21,293 nt of DNA, from NCBI GenBank assembly GCA_043777755.1, contig JAYWHK010000245.1, positions 1 to 21,293 of the forward strand, written 5' to 3'. Of the stretch, positions 13,349 through 21,067 are shown piece by piece. The translations under genes were made by a program, and so were the position numbers. The number at the start of each line of letters is the position of its first letter. Position 1 is the stretch's first letter. This stretch comes from CANHEE01 sp043777755 (GTDB lineage: Bacteria; Bacteroidota; Bacteroidia; Chitinophagales; Saprospiraceae). A model generated the notes under the pieces. That model saw only the letters and a program-made list of their open reading frames with translations, ran no database searches and was not told the DNA's origin.

Positions 13349-13789
13349 TCAATCTTCAAACTCTTGGACAATTATTTTGTTTTGAAGGTGTGAAAAATCT
13401 TTATCTGTTGTAAGTAAAATAGCATTGAGATAGAGGCAGGTTGCTGCAATCCACAAATCATTTTTTCCCATATTACGAGCAGTGTATCCTGTTGGCTCAC
13501 CTTCTATTTTACCTTGACTATAGGTATCTAAATAGGCGTAATTTTCAATAATTTCTTCAATATTAATGTCTGCAATTACAAATTGTTCTAAAAACTGTTC
13601 TAATAGACTCAATTTTTTTTCTCCCCATTTATTTCTTAACGCAATAGAATATAGCTCTCCAATACTAACAACAGAAATAATTGCATCATTAGTAGGCGAA
13701 AAAGGGTGTAATTTTTGCTCAATTTGTTGCGCAAGCACAGCATTTCGCATAAAGTACAGTACTATATTGGTGTCAAAAAAATACCTCAT
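13349..13789 (-). CDS. VapC-type PIN domain toxin
   Basis: A 146-residue putative tRNA/RNA endonuclease. PIN acidic residues are visible: Asp6 in FFDTNIV, Glu45 in VSIGEL, Asp111 in GKNDLWIAA and Asp129/Asp131 in LLTTDKDF. The order and spacing are those of classical VapC, and differ from the COG1569-like PIN protein at 6884. The ATG lies 2 nt after the stop of the upstream small gene, the presumed antitoxin. It is convergent with the GH13 gene, from which the long palindrome separates it. Confidence 0.9.
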   Translation of the reverse strand: MRYFFDTNIVLYFMRNAVLAQQIEQKLHPFSPTNDAIISVVSIGELYSIALRNKWGEKKLSLLEQFLEQFVIADINIEEIIENYAYLDTYSQGKIEGEPTGYTARNMGKNDLWIAATCLYLNAILLTTDKDFSHLQNKIIVQEFED

Positions 13790-13791
13790 AC

Positions 13792-14076
13792 TTAAATCAT
13801 GGCAATTAGTTCTTCTATGGGTTCTCGAATATCCATAGCCTCTGTGATTCCTTTTATTTTTGCATAACTTGTACCTTTATAATTTTGGGCAAGTTTCATT
13901 TGTTCAAGAGAAATGGATTTTTGAATTCCCTTGTTAATAATAAGTTGTAATCTATTATCTACACCAGCTTCTTTTGCTAAAATTTCTTCAATTTGAGCAA
14001 TTACCCCTTCGCTTTCAGAAAGAGCTATTTTCGATAAAAGTTTATTTTTTCTAATTTCTAATGCTTTTGCTGTCAT
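13792..14076 (-). CDS. Antitoxin partner of the VapC toxin
   Basis: A 94-residue protein in the first position of the toxin-antitoxin operon. The N-terminus is charged and helical (MTAKALEIRKNKLLSKIALSE) and the middle reads IAQIEEILAKEAG; the C-terminus is acidic and would bind the toxin (TEAMDIREPIEELIAMI). I do not see a clear AbrB or ribbon-helix-helix motif, so the DNA-binding class is open. The pair has a well-formed promoter 20-50 nt upstream. Confidence 0.75.
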   Translation of the reverse strand: MTAKALEIRKNKLLSKIALSESEGVIAQIEEILAKEAGVDNRLQLIINKGIQKSISLEQMKLAQNYKGTSYAKIKGITEAMDIREPIEELIAMI

Positions 14077-14095
14077 TTTATGATTCGATTTTCAA

Positions 14096-14126
14096 CAAAG
14101 ATACAACTATTTTTTAATTTTTTCAA
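14096..14126 (-). promoter_or_regulatory. Promoter of the vapBC-like operon
   Basis: TTTTG (TTG at 14126-14124) followed after exactly 20 nt by TATCTTTG (14103-14096) gives full agreement with the Bacteroidota -33/-7 promoter. The ATG at 14076 is 19 nt downstream of the -7 box. Confidence 0.75.
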
Positions 14127-14214
14127 AATTGAATAGAGCTGATTTTAGACTAAAATCTTGAAATTTACTCTATTCTTTATCTCCTGCACAAAAAATCTTT
14201 TCTTCAAGATAGGA

Positions 14215-17214
14215 TTACCTTCCACTCCTATCAATAATACTTGCGCTTGCCTGCTGTGTTCCCATCAACAAAACGTCTTGAATATTGACGTGTGCTGGAC
14301 GGCTGATGATAAAATGTAGCACTTCCGCAACATCAGAAGCACGCAAGGCTTGAAAATCTTGATAGACTTTTTCTGCACGAGCTGCATCGCCTTCAAAGCG
14401 AACCAAAGAAAATTCTGTTTCTTCGACTGCGCCAGGGGCAACCTGACTTACCCGAATATTGTGTTGATGCAAGTCAATACGCATTGATTTTGTCAAGGCA
14501 TCAACGGCAAATTTTGTAGCGCAATAAACGTTGCCATTCGGATAGGCTTCTTTGCCTGCCGTCGAACAAATATTGATGATGTGACCAGACCTGTTTTCTA
14601 CCATTTTTGGGGCAATCAGACGAGTCATATACAAAAGTCCTTTGATGTTGGTGTCAATCATGGTGTCCCATTGACGAATATCGCCTTCGTGAATCGGAGA
14701 AAGTCCCAAACCAAGTCCAGCATTGTTCAGTAAAATATTAACGTTAATCCATTCATTGTCAAGCGATTGTACCGCATTTTCTACTTCGTTGAGGTTTTGA
14801 ACATCAAAAACAAGTGCCTTTGAAGTTCCTGAATAAGCCGTATTGAAATGCGCTGTCATTTCCAAAAGACGCTCTTCTCGACGACCTGTCAAAATTAAAT
14901 TATAACCATCTTTTGCTAAAATTTCAGCTGTTGCACGACCAATTCCTGAGGTAGCACCTGTAATCAACACAATTTTTGCATTAGGATTTGGCGATGTTTT
15001 GGGCGGTACTGGTTTGGTCAATTCGATAGGTTCTGTATGCGCCACAGCATCTGAAATCTCCTCTGCAAAAGTAGGTTTTTCGATGTTTGTCAAGGGCGAA
15101 TCAGGAACGCTATCCACTAAATTATTGAAAGACACCACTTCTTGGTCGAGTTCTGCACCTGCTAAAATCGCTTCTTGCGCACGTTCTTCACTCAAAATCG
15201 GTGTGATTTTGAACACTTCATCGTTGGCAGCTGTTTTAAATTCAGGATTATTAACGATTGCTTTTTCGTAAAAATTCTGAGCCGCATATCTATCTCCCAA
15301 ACCGTAATAAATCAATGCCAAATCATAGTTAGCAAACGAATGGTCAGGCTCTAATTTCAATGTTTTCTGAAAATATTTGATAGCTTTTTCAGCATTTTCA
15401 CCTTTTTCATTCAAATAAGTTGCATAAGAATAGAGTAGGGTAGTGTTTGCTTCGTCAGCTTCGATTGCTTTCTTAAAATATTTCTTAGTTTGTTTCGTTT
15501 GCTCTGGAAAATTTGCAGCACTTAATGTTGCGATTTTTACATAAATACTTGGATAATAAGGACTTACATTGGCTACTTTTTCATAATAAGTTTGCGCTAA
15601 GAAAGTATCGTTATTGACTTCTGCCATTTCACCCAAAAGATAATTTGCATCAGGATTGTTCGGGTCTTTTTCTAAAACAAAAGTCGTTTGTTTGGTTGCT
15701 GCTTGCCAATTGTTTTGCAATTGCGCCAACGCTACCGCATAGCGCAAGCGAAGACGAAGGTTGTCTGGCTGGGCTTCCACTTCGGTTTTCATAATTTCCA
15801 AAGTAGCATTTTCTTCTTCTGTAATTTGCTCATTATCAGCGTTTTCTTCCGCAGATTCGGTATCTTCGATTACTGATATATTTTCTTTAATGGCTTCCGT
15901 ATTTTCTATTTCATCATCTTTTTCATCATCATCTTCTTCTATCTCCTCATGGTCATCTTCGTGGTCAATGATTTCTACGCTGTTTTGATTTTCAGTCATT
16001 TGCGGCATTTCAGCTTCTGGTAAGTTGGCAGAAGAAGGAATTGTTTCAAATTCATAATCGTCATCGTCGTCGTCATCATTTTCTATAGCATTGCTTTCTG
16101 GTTTATTCAAGATTTCATTAAAATCAAACTCGTCGTCATCGTCGTCATCATCATCATCATTTTTAAAAATATCTTGAAGGCTTGTTTTTCCATTATTATT
16201 GCTTTCAAAATGGCTCGTTTCCTCTTCTTCATCTTCTTCACGCATCACTTCATCAATGATTTGATTGACATTAGAACCGCTTGAAGTTTTAGGTTTTTCA
16301 TCAAAAAAATCATCTTCATCAATTTGAGGAACATGAAGAGAAACATCGTTCAAGGCTGGTCTATCTCTCAACAAATCCATGCCAGGCATTTGCTCAATGA
16401 TGGCTTCTAATTCATCGTCTTCTCCTTGCTTATTGATGTTATTAACTATTTGATTGTCAGGAATTTCTACTGTTTTTTCTTCGATAATTTCTTTAACAAT
16501 TTCTACTTCTGCTGGCGTTGAAATTAGTGTGTTTTCTACGATGTTTTGCACTGTTGGAATCACTATTTCGACGGGTATTTCTTCTGTGAAAGTAGGAGCG
16601 ATTGCCACTTTTTGAAGACTTATTGTTGTTTCAACAGCGGCATAATCACTTACTTCTGAAGGTTGAGGAAGCCCAGTCATTTGCGAAAAAAGCAAATAAT
16701 TTTTCGCCACTACATTTTCAAAATAATGATAATTCGCATCACGCAGAGAGCGAATAAAATCGCCAATTTGCTGCGAAATTTCCCTAATTCCGTTTAATCT
16801 TTCCGCACTTAAAGCTCCATTATTGTGCATACGACGAGATTCCAAATATTGGTCTTGCCAATAATTCATGTATTGGATAACGCTACTCACACGCTCAAAT
16901 TGCGTTGGAATGATACGCACCGAGCCATCTTCACTGACTGTTTTTCCCGTTGTTACTAACACGACAATCCGATTGTTGCGCACCAACTCAGCAAACGTAG
17001 GCAAAATATCTTTCATGCAATTCTCATCTTTTAAAAAATTGTCAGAAATAAATGCTAAAATAGGTACGTTAATCGCTGTCGCTTGCTCAATGGCATTAGC
17101 ACCGTTGGCATCAAACAACTGGAATTTTGCGCCAACTGTTCCAAAATCTTGTGTAAATTTATTTACAATATCTTGATTGTCAGTACAATAGTAAATGGAG
17201 AAATTTGAATTCAT
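14215..17214 (-). CDS. TIR-like / acidic linker / TPR / short-chain dehydrogenase fusion
   Basis: A 999-residue cytoplasmic multidomain protein. Residues 1-125 have the alternating strand-helix pattern of a TIR or TIR-like domain (FSIYYCTDNQDIVNKFTQDF, then VPILAFISDNFLKDENCMKD). The usual WCxxE of NAD-cleaving TIRs reads NCMKD here, so catalysis is doubtful. Residues 135-180 are helical. Residues 265-470 are very acidic, with runs of 9 Asp (353-361) and 7 Asp (380-386). Residues 478-670 hold about five TPRs (QTYYEKVANVSPYYP, AIKYFQKTLKLEPDH, AQNFYEKAIVNNPE). Residues 745-999 are a complete classical SDR of YdfG type: TGATSGIG (752-759), NNAG (830-833), Ser884, Tyr897 and Lys901 of YCATK. No ATG lies in frame at the SDR junction, and no frameshift is seen. 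SDRs of this type normally stand alone, so the fusion is unusual. Confidence 0.85.
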   Translation of the reverse strand: MNSNFSIYYCTDNQDIVNKFTQDFGTVGAKFQLFDANGANAIEQATAINVPILAFISDNFLKDENCMKDILPTFAELVRNNRIVVLVTTGKTVSEDGSVRIIPTQFERVSSVIQYMNYWQDQYLESRRMHNNGALSAERLNGIREISQQIGDFIRSLRDANYHYFENVVAKNYLLFSQMTGLPQPSEVSDYAAVETTISLQKVAIAPTFTEEIPVEIVIPTVQNIVENTLISTPAEVEIVKEIIEEKTVEIPDNQIVNNINKQGEDDELEAIIEQMPGMDLLRDRPALNDVSLHVPQIDEDDFFDEKPKTSSGSNVNQIIDEVMREEDEEEETSHFESNNNGKTSLQDIFKNDDDDDDDDDEFDFNEILNKPESNAIENDDDDDDDYEFETIPSSANLPEAEMPQMTENQNSVEIIDHEDDHEEIEEDDDEKDDEIENTEAIKENISVIEDTESAEENADNEQITEEENATLEIMKTEVEAQPDNLRLRLRYAVALAQLQNNWQAATKQTTFVLEKDPNNPDANYLLGEMAEVNNDTFLAQTYYEKVANVSPYYPSIYVKIATLSAANFPEQTKQTKKYFKKAIEADEANTTLLYSYATYLNEKGENAEKAIKYFQKTLKLEPDHSFANYDLALIYYGLGDRYAAQNFYEKAIVNNPEFKTAANDEVFKITPILSEERAQEAILAGAELDQEVVSFNNLVDSVPDSPLTNIEKPTFAEEISDAVAHTEPIELTKPVPPKTSPNPNAKIVLITGATSGIGRATAEILAKDGYNLILTGRREERLLEMTAHFNTAYSGTSKALVFDVQNLNEVENAVQSLDNEWINVNILLNNAGLGLGLSPIHEGDIRQWDTMIDTNIKGLLYMTRLIAPKMVENRSGHIINICSTAGKEAYPNGNVYCATKFAVDALTKSMRIDLHQHNIRVSQVAPGAVEETEFSLVRFEGDAARAEKVYQDFQALRASDVAEVLHFIISRPAHVNIQDVLLMGTQQASASIIDRSGR

Positions 17215-17226
17215 ATATTTAAAAAT

Positions 17227-17337
17227 GTTAGAATGTTGGATTGTTAAAATGTTGGATTGTTAGAAGTGTTACAAATGTATGTTTCCAAGAGTTTGCCATA
17301 GGAGTTAGAACAATTTAACATTCTAACAATTTAACAC
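17227..17337. repeat. Octamer repeats with inverted counterpart
   Basis: Five consecutive octamers of the form GTTRRAWK (GTTAGAAT, GTTGGATT, GTTAAAAT, GTTGGATT, GTTAGAAG) occupy 17227-17266. A related inverted set (AACAATTTAACATTCTAACA and following) is at 17309-17337. Together they could fold into a long hairpin between the LuxE-like gene and the fusion gene, both on the minus strand. This may be a terminator or a decayed repeat. Confidence 0.55.
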
Positions 17338-17342
17338 TCTAT

Positions 17343-18338
17343 TCATTCCACCATCAAATTACAGCCTCTCATTTCGCTATTGTCGAGTCTGCCTTTGATT
17401 TCAAAAGTATTATTTTCGTAAAAAACACCCAAATCTTCTGTAGCGATGAAGGCGCAAGAGTCAATATTTGCCAAATCAATGACATTAACAACGCCATTTT
17501 TGCCAAAAGATTGTGGCGTAAAAGGGTCATTTATTTCTTTGATTAAAATTTTTAGCGTGTCGCAAGTTTCAAAAACACCTTTCCCTTTTGAGTAGCCTTG
17601 CGAACAAAGTTCCGTCATACCATATTCAGAATGAATATTTTGTACATTAAAACTTTTTATTAAAACCTTATGAAATTCTTCTCGTGTAATTTCCTTACGG
17701 CGACCTTTCATGCCACCCGTTTCCATAATGATGATGTCACTCAAATCCGCTTTGAATGTTTCCGCCAAATCCATCAACGCAAACGTAACGCCCAAAAGAA
17801 GTGTTGGCGTTTTAGTACGTTGATTTTCAACGAGTTGTGTCATTATTTTTTTATAATCATAAAGAAAAAAACCACTGTTTGGGTGTTTTGAGCAACGGAT
17901 AAATTCCTCTGCCATGACTACCAACGACGAGCCACTGCGCTCCAAATAGGAAGGCAACAACGCCAGTACACAATAGTTTTCTATTGGATTATAAAATTTT
18001 TCAAAACCAATTTTAGTATTTTCAATGTAGTTTTTGACTGATTTTACATAGTGTTTTGATGTAATTTGTCCTGTTGTTCCGCTACTTGTAAAAATATCTT
18101 CTTGTTCCCAAATGCCAGTTTTAATGTCATATTGCTTAAAAAACTGTATAGGCAAACAAGGTATTTTTTCAAAATGGTCTATTTTTTTTATATTAATTTT
18201 TAAAAAATCAACAAAATTCCTGTAAATTGCATTATATTCGTACTGAAATGCAAAAAGGGAAAGTGCCACTTCGTTAAAGTCCTGATTTTGTATATCAAAA
18301 GTGGCATCAATAAGCGTTTTTCTTCTATCTTCGTACAT
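17343..18338 (-). CDS. LuxE-like acyl-protein synthetase / acyltransferase
   Basis: A 331-residue member of the LuxE/adenylating acyltransferase family, which activates acyl groups with ATP. It shows the adenylation signature FTSSGTTG (residues 83-90), the family hallmark METGGMKGRRKEITREEF and SEYGMTELCSQGY. There are no lux reductase genes nearby and light production is not implied; Bacteroidota commonly carry this gene alone, and its acyl acceptor is unknown. The coding frame is intact and of usual length. It is divergent from the lipoprotein gene, with about 100 nt between them and no clear promoter that I can define. Confidence 0.88.
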   Translation of the reverse strand: MYEDRRKTLIDATFDIQNQDFNEVALSLFAFQYEYNAIYRNFVDFLKINIKKIDHFEKIPCLPIQFFKQYDIKTGIWEQEDIFTSSGTTGQITSKHYVKSVKNYIENTKIGFEKFYNPIENYCVLALLPSYLERSGSSLVVMAEEFIRCSKHPNSGFFLYDYKKIMTQLVENQRTKTPTLLLGVTFALMDLAETFKADLSDIIIMETGGMKGRRKEITREEFHKVLIKSFNVQNIHSEYGMTELCSQGYSKGKGVFETCDTLKILIKEINDPFTPQSFGKNGVVNVIDLANIDSCAFIATEDLGVFYENNTFEIKGRLDNSEMRGCNLMVE

Positions 18339-18441
18339 TATTATTGATTCAGCTGCAATATTAGCAATTTTTTTAGAAATGCTTATTATATATTGTATTA
18401 AAAAAAATTAATTTATTCAATTGACAAAAAATCAGTGCTTT

Positions 18442-18969
18442 ATGAAAAGTAAAAAATTTTATTTGTGGAAAATAATTGTGTTGTTATTTGTTTTTGTTGC
18501 CATTAGTGTAAGCACTTGGGTTTCTTGTGTTAGTGCGCCAGAATATCCTGTTCAGCCCGTTTTGAGTTTTATTTCCTATTCAAAAAATACGATGAAACAG
18601 AACTTGAATCGTAGTTCAGATTACATTGATATTTTAGTAGGTTTTACAGACGGTGACGGCGATTTGGGCGATGAAATAGATGGCAAAGCCGCCGATGTTT
18701 TTATTTTTGACACCCGTAGCCAGACCGTAGTTGAAAACTACAAAGTGCCTTATGTTGCGCCACAAGGTACGGGTAACGGCATCAATGGAGAAATGACTTT
18801 GCGGTATTTTACCACCTGTTGCAAATTTCCTGACGGTTCGATTCCTTGCACGCCAAGCACGACTTATCTGACAGATACCTTGCGCTACAAACTTTTTATC
18901 AAAGACCGTGCTGGCAATGAGAGCAATAGATTGGAATTGCCTCCGATTATTTTGCAATGTGAAAAGTGA
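18442..18969 (+). CDS. Putative lipoprotein of unknown function
   Basis: A 175-residue exported protein. The ATG at 18442 (MKSKKFYLWKIIVLLF) is chosen over the TTG at 18421 because it starts directly at the signal sequence. A Cys in VSTWVSC is the probable lipidation site, although Trp at -3 is not ideal for a lipobox. The mature part begins APEYPVQPVLSFISYSK and contains FTDGDGDLGDEI, a pattern repeated in small Bacteroidota outer-membrane or periplasmic lipoproteins, possibly binding Ca2+ through the Asp-rich loop. Two Cys pairs follow (TCCKFPDGSIPC and the C-terminal QCEK). A copy of the 141-nt repeat starts 6 nt after the stop codon. Confidence 0.75.
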   Translation: MKSKKFYLWKIIVLLFVFVAISVSTWVSCVSAPEYPVQPVLSFISYSKNTMKQNLNRSSDYIDILVGFTDGDGDLGDEIDGKAADVFIFDTRSQTVVENYKVPYVAPQGTGNGINGEMTLRYFTTCCKFPDGSIPCTPSTTYLTDTLRYKLFIKDRAGNESNRLELPPIILQCEK

Positions 18970-18974
18970 CGATG

Positions 18975-19115
18975 TAAGCGGGCGTTCAAAATTAATTAGT
19001 ATTATTTTGTCGTTGAGAAAAAAGTTATAAATAACTGACTACAAGGAAGTTATTTATAACTTTTTGAGCAATCGACTGAAAAAAATAATACTAATTAATT
19101 TAGCCCCAATACTTA
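18975..19115 (-). repeat. 141-nt palindromic element, copy 3
   Basis: Same architecture and length as the copy at 10810, in opposite orientation. On the minus strand it reads end TAAGTATTGGGGCT, left arm AAATTAATTAGTATTATTTT, the 22-nt conserved segment ending GATTGCTCAAAAAG (identical to copy 2), inner hairpin, CTTTTTTCTCAACGAC (identical), right arm AAAATAATACTAATTAATTT, end TGAACGCCCGCTTA. The outer arms are perfectly complementary (20 of 20) yet differ from those of copy 2 at seven positions. The inner hairpin arms (12 nt) are also perfectly complementary. Confidence 0.92.
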
Positions 19116-19172
19116 TTGAATGATTTAAGCGTTGGCTATATTGGCTATAAGTCAGCGTAGAGATAACTGTGT

Positions 19173-19333
19173 GTAACTGTTTAGCGTCGAAAAAATCGAA
19201 GATTTTTATTTTTACCACGGAGAAACGTAGGTCACGGATGCAAAAAAAATTAGCCGAAGGCTAATGTTTTTTGTCAAACTCAGTGTTCTCCGTTTCTCTG
19301 TGGTAAAAAAATGCAAAAGTGGTAAATAGTTAC
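19173..19333. mobile_element. IS66-like MITE, copy B
   Basis: A 161-bp relative of the element at 1582-1743 in the same orientation. It begins GTAACTGTTTAGCGTCGA and ends TAAATAGTTAC, giving terminal inverted repeats matching at 10 of 11. It shares the TTACCACGGAGAAAC / GTTTCTCTGTGGTAA inner inverted repeat and the ATTAGCC-GAA-GGCTAAT hairpin; the loop differs (GAA against TTT) while the stem is kept. No target duplication is recognisable, so it is probably older than copy A. Confidence 0.85.
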
Positions 19334-19506
19334 TATTTTTTAACACAAATGTAAGCAGTTGTTATCTATTTTTATAATTTAGTCCCCTTTTTTCTAAACG
19401 GTAAATCAAATCTCTTACAAAATTGAACGTTTTTCAAACTCCTGTGTACTGTAAGGAAATGATCATTTTAGACAAATATTTTTACTAAATCAAAAAAAAA
19501 CTCACA

Positions 19507-20985
19507 ATGAATACCTTACTATTTATACCACAAATCAATAAACCTCTCCTCAGAAAAGGTTGGAAAAGGTCTTTTCTTATTCTATTTTTTCCTTTTTTCG
19601 CCTTCACACAAGGTGATAGCGCACCAAAAAACTACGATTCATTCTTAGAAGTTGCGCCTTATGCTCAAAGCGATTTGTACTGGGCATACAATACACTAAT
19701 TTCGCTTGAAGATGATGCTACATTGATTATCTCCAATGAAAACGAGCTAAATATTTTGAAATATGTACAATCAAATCAAAAATTGAATCAAAATGTAATT
19801 ATTTCAACTTTGGAAGAATCAAAAAATGCTAATTTTGATTTTTTTAGCAAAAAAAATACTTACGTTACGCTTTCTATTGACCAAAACACCAAAGAAAAGC
19901 TAAAGTCAAAAAGCTATTTGACTGGTTTGGCTTTCAAATTGAGTGAAACTCCTTTTGACAACACCACTACCTTAAAAAACAATGTGGAGCAAAATTTTTT
20001 ATTAGATTATTTGAAGGTAAATTTTGAAGAAACAAACAAACCAGCATTGATTTCTAAAAGTGTTTATTTAGTGCCGCTTTCAGTTTTGTATCGCCATTAC
20101 AAAAGCGAAAAAAGCAACAGTAAAGCCGAAAATATGAGATTTATTTTGGAAAGTGTCGCTACACAAACTGGAAACGAAAAAATACTATTATCGTTATTAG
20201 GTGAGTCACAAAATGCTGAAAACGAATCGTTTAGCTCTATTATTCCTTATAAAAATCTTGAAAAAGGCATGGTCAAATTAGCTGAAAAACTATATGTTTC
20301 AGAAGTCGAAACAACCAACGCTTCGTACAATCTTTTTTTGCAAGATTTATTAAATCATAAGGAATTCGATAAGATAAATATTTGTAAAAGTGAAAAAGTA
20401 GATTGGAGAAATTTGTTAGAGCCGAAGCATAAAATGCTTTCAGATGCGCTCATTTTTCCTTACGGAAAACCAGAGGACGACAAATGCCCTATTCAAAATA
20501 TTACTTACGAAGCAGCAGTTTTATATTGCGAATGGATTACAAAATCCTATAACAACAATAGTAACACAAAAAAGAAATTCAATAAAGTTGTATTCAGGCT
20601 TCCGAGTGAACAAGAATGGGAAAAAGCGGCACATGGCAATAACTTAATGCCAATGAAGTATCCAACATCTAATCATTTTCAGAATGAAAAAGGTTGTTAT
20701 TTGAACAATTATAATATTTATAGCGAAAAATATCCTTGCGCCAAGTGTAGTTCGGGCGATGCAAAAGATGGTGCGCATTTCCCTGTTCAAACAGACTATT
20801 ATTATCCAAATAGTATAGGTATCTATAATACTTCGGGCAACATCGCCGAAATGATTTCCGAAAAAGGCAAAGCAAAAGGCGGAAGCTGGGAAGATATTCC
20901 TGAAAATTGTACAATTCAATCGGTAAAAAACTATGAAAAACCTTCGCCAGCAATTGGTTTTAGGGTTTTTATGGAAATTCAATAA
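19507..20985 (+). CDS. FGE-sulfatase (SUMF1-like) domain protein
   Basis: A 492-residue protein. Residues 20-36 are hydrophobic after a Lys/Arg-rich start (LLRKGWKRSFLILFFPFFAFTQ) and look like a signal peptide or anchor. Residues 40-250 are a region I do not recognise. Residues about 250-492 form a formylglycine-generating-enzyme-like fold: EVETTNASYNLFL (266-278), PIQNITYEAAVLYCEWIT (328-345), FRLPSEQEWEKAA (363-375), TSGNIAEM (442-449), KGGSW (457-461) and GFRVF (484-488). In Bacteroidota this fold is used by the gliding and type IX secretion lipoproteins GldJ/GldK as well as by enzymes; this protein is neither clearly, and I do not see the paired catalytic cysteines. The preceding 173 nt show no obvious promoter. 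Confidence 0.8.
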   Translation: MNTLLFIPQINKPLLRKGWKRSFLILFFPFFAFTQGDSAPKNYDSFLEVAPYAQSDLYWAYNTLISLEDDATLIISNENELNILKYVQSNQKLNQNVIISTLEESKNANFDFFSKKNTYVTLSIDQNTKEKLKSKSYLTGLAFKLSETPFDNTTTLKNNVEQNFLLDYLKVNFEETNKPALISKSVYLVPLSVLYRHYKSEKSNSKAENMRFILESVATQTGNEKILLSLLGESQNAENESFSSIIPYKNLEKGMVKLAEKLYVSEVETTNASYNLFLQDLLNHKEFDKINICKSEKVDWRNLLEPKHKMLSDALIFPYGKPEDDKCPIQNITYEAAVLYCEWITKSYNNNSNTKKKFNKVVFRLPSEQEWEKAAHGNNLMPMKYPTSNHFQNEKGCYLNNYNIYSEKYPCAKCSSGDAKDGAHFPVQTDYYYPNSIGIYNTSGNIAEMISEKGKAKGGSWEDIPENCTIQSVKNYEKPSPAIGFRVFMEIQ

Positions 20986-20990
20986 ACATT

Positions 20991-21067
20991 ACGTAGAGAA
21001 AAGGCACGCCTTTTCTCGAAAAACATGGATTCCGTAGGGCGAGAAAAGGCGTGCCTTTTCTCTACGT
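20991..21067. repeat. 28-bp perfect inverted repeat with self-palindromic arms
   Basis: Arms 20991-21018 and 21040-21067 are exactly complementary around a 21-nt loop. Each arm itself contains the palindrome GAGAAAAGGC-AC-GCCTTTTCTC or its complement, so the structure can fold as one long hairpin or as two small ones. It begins 5 nt after the FGE-like stop codon and may serve as its terminator. It looks like a dispersed repeat unit. Confidence 0.8.

Noticed and set aside
17343..18338. LuxE-like gene as part of a bioluminescence operon
   Set aside because: No luxC, luxD, luxA or luxB relatives are adjacent; lone LuxE-like synthetases are common in Bacteroidota.
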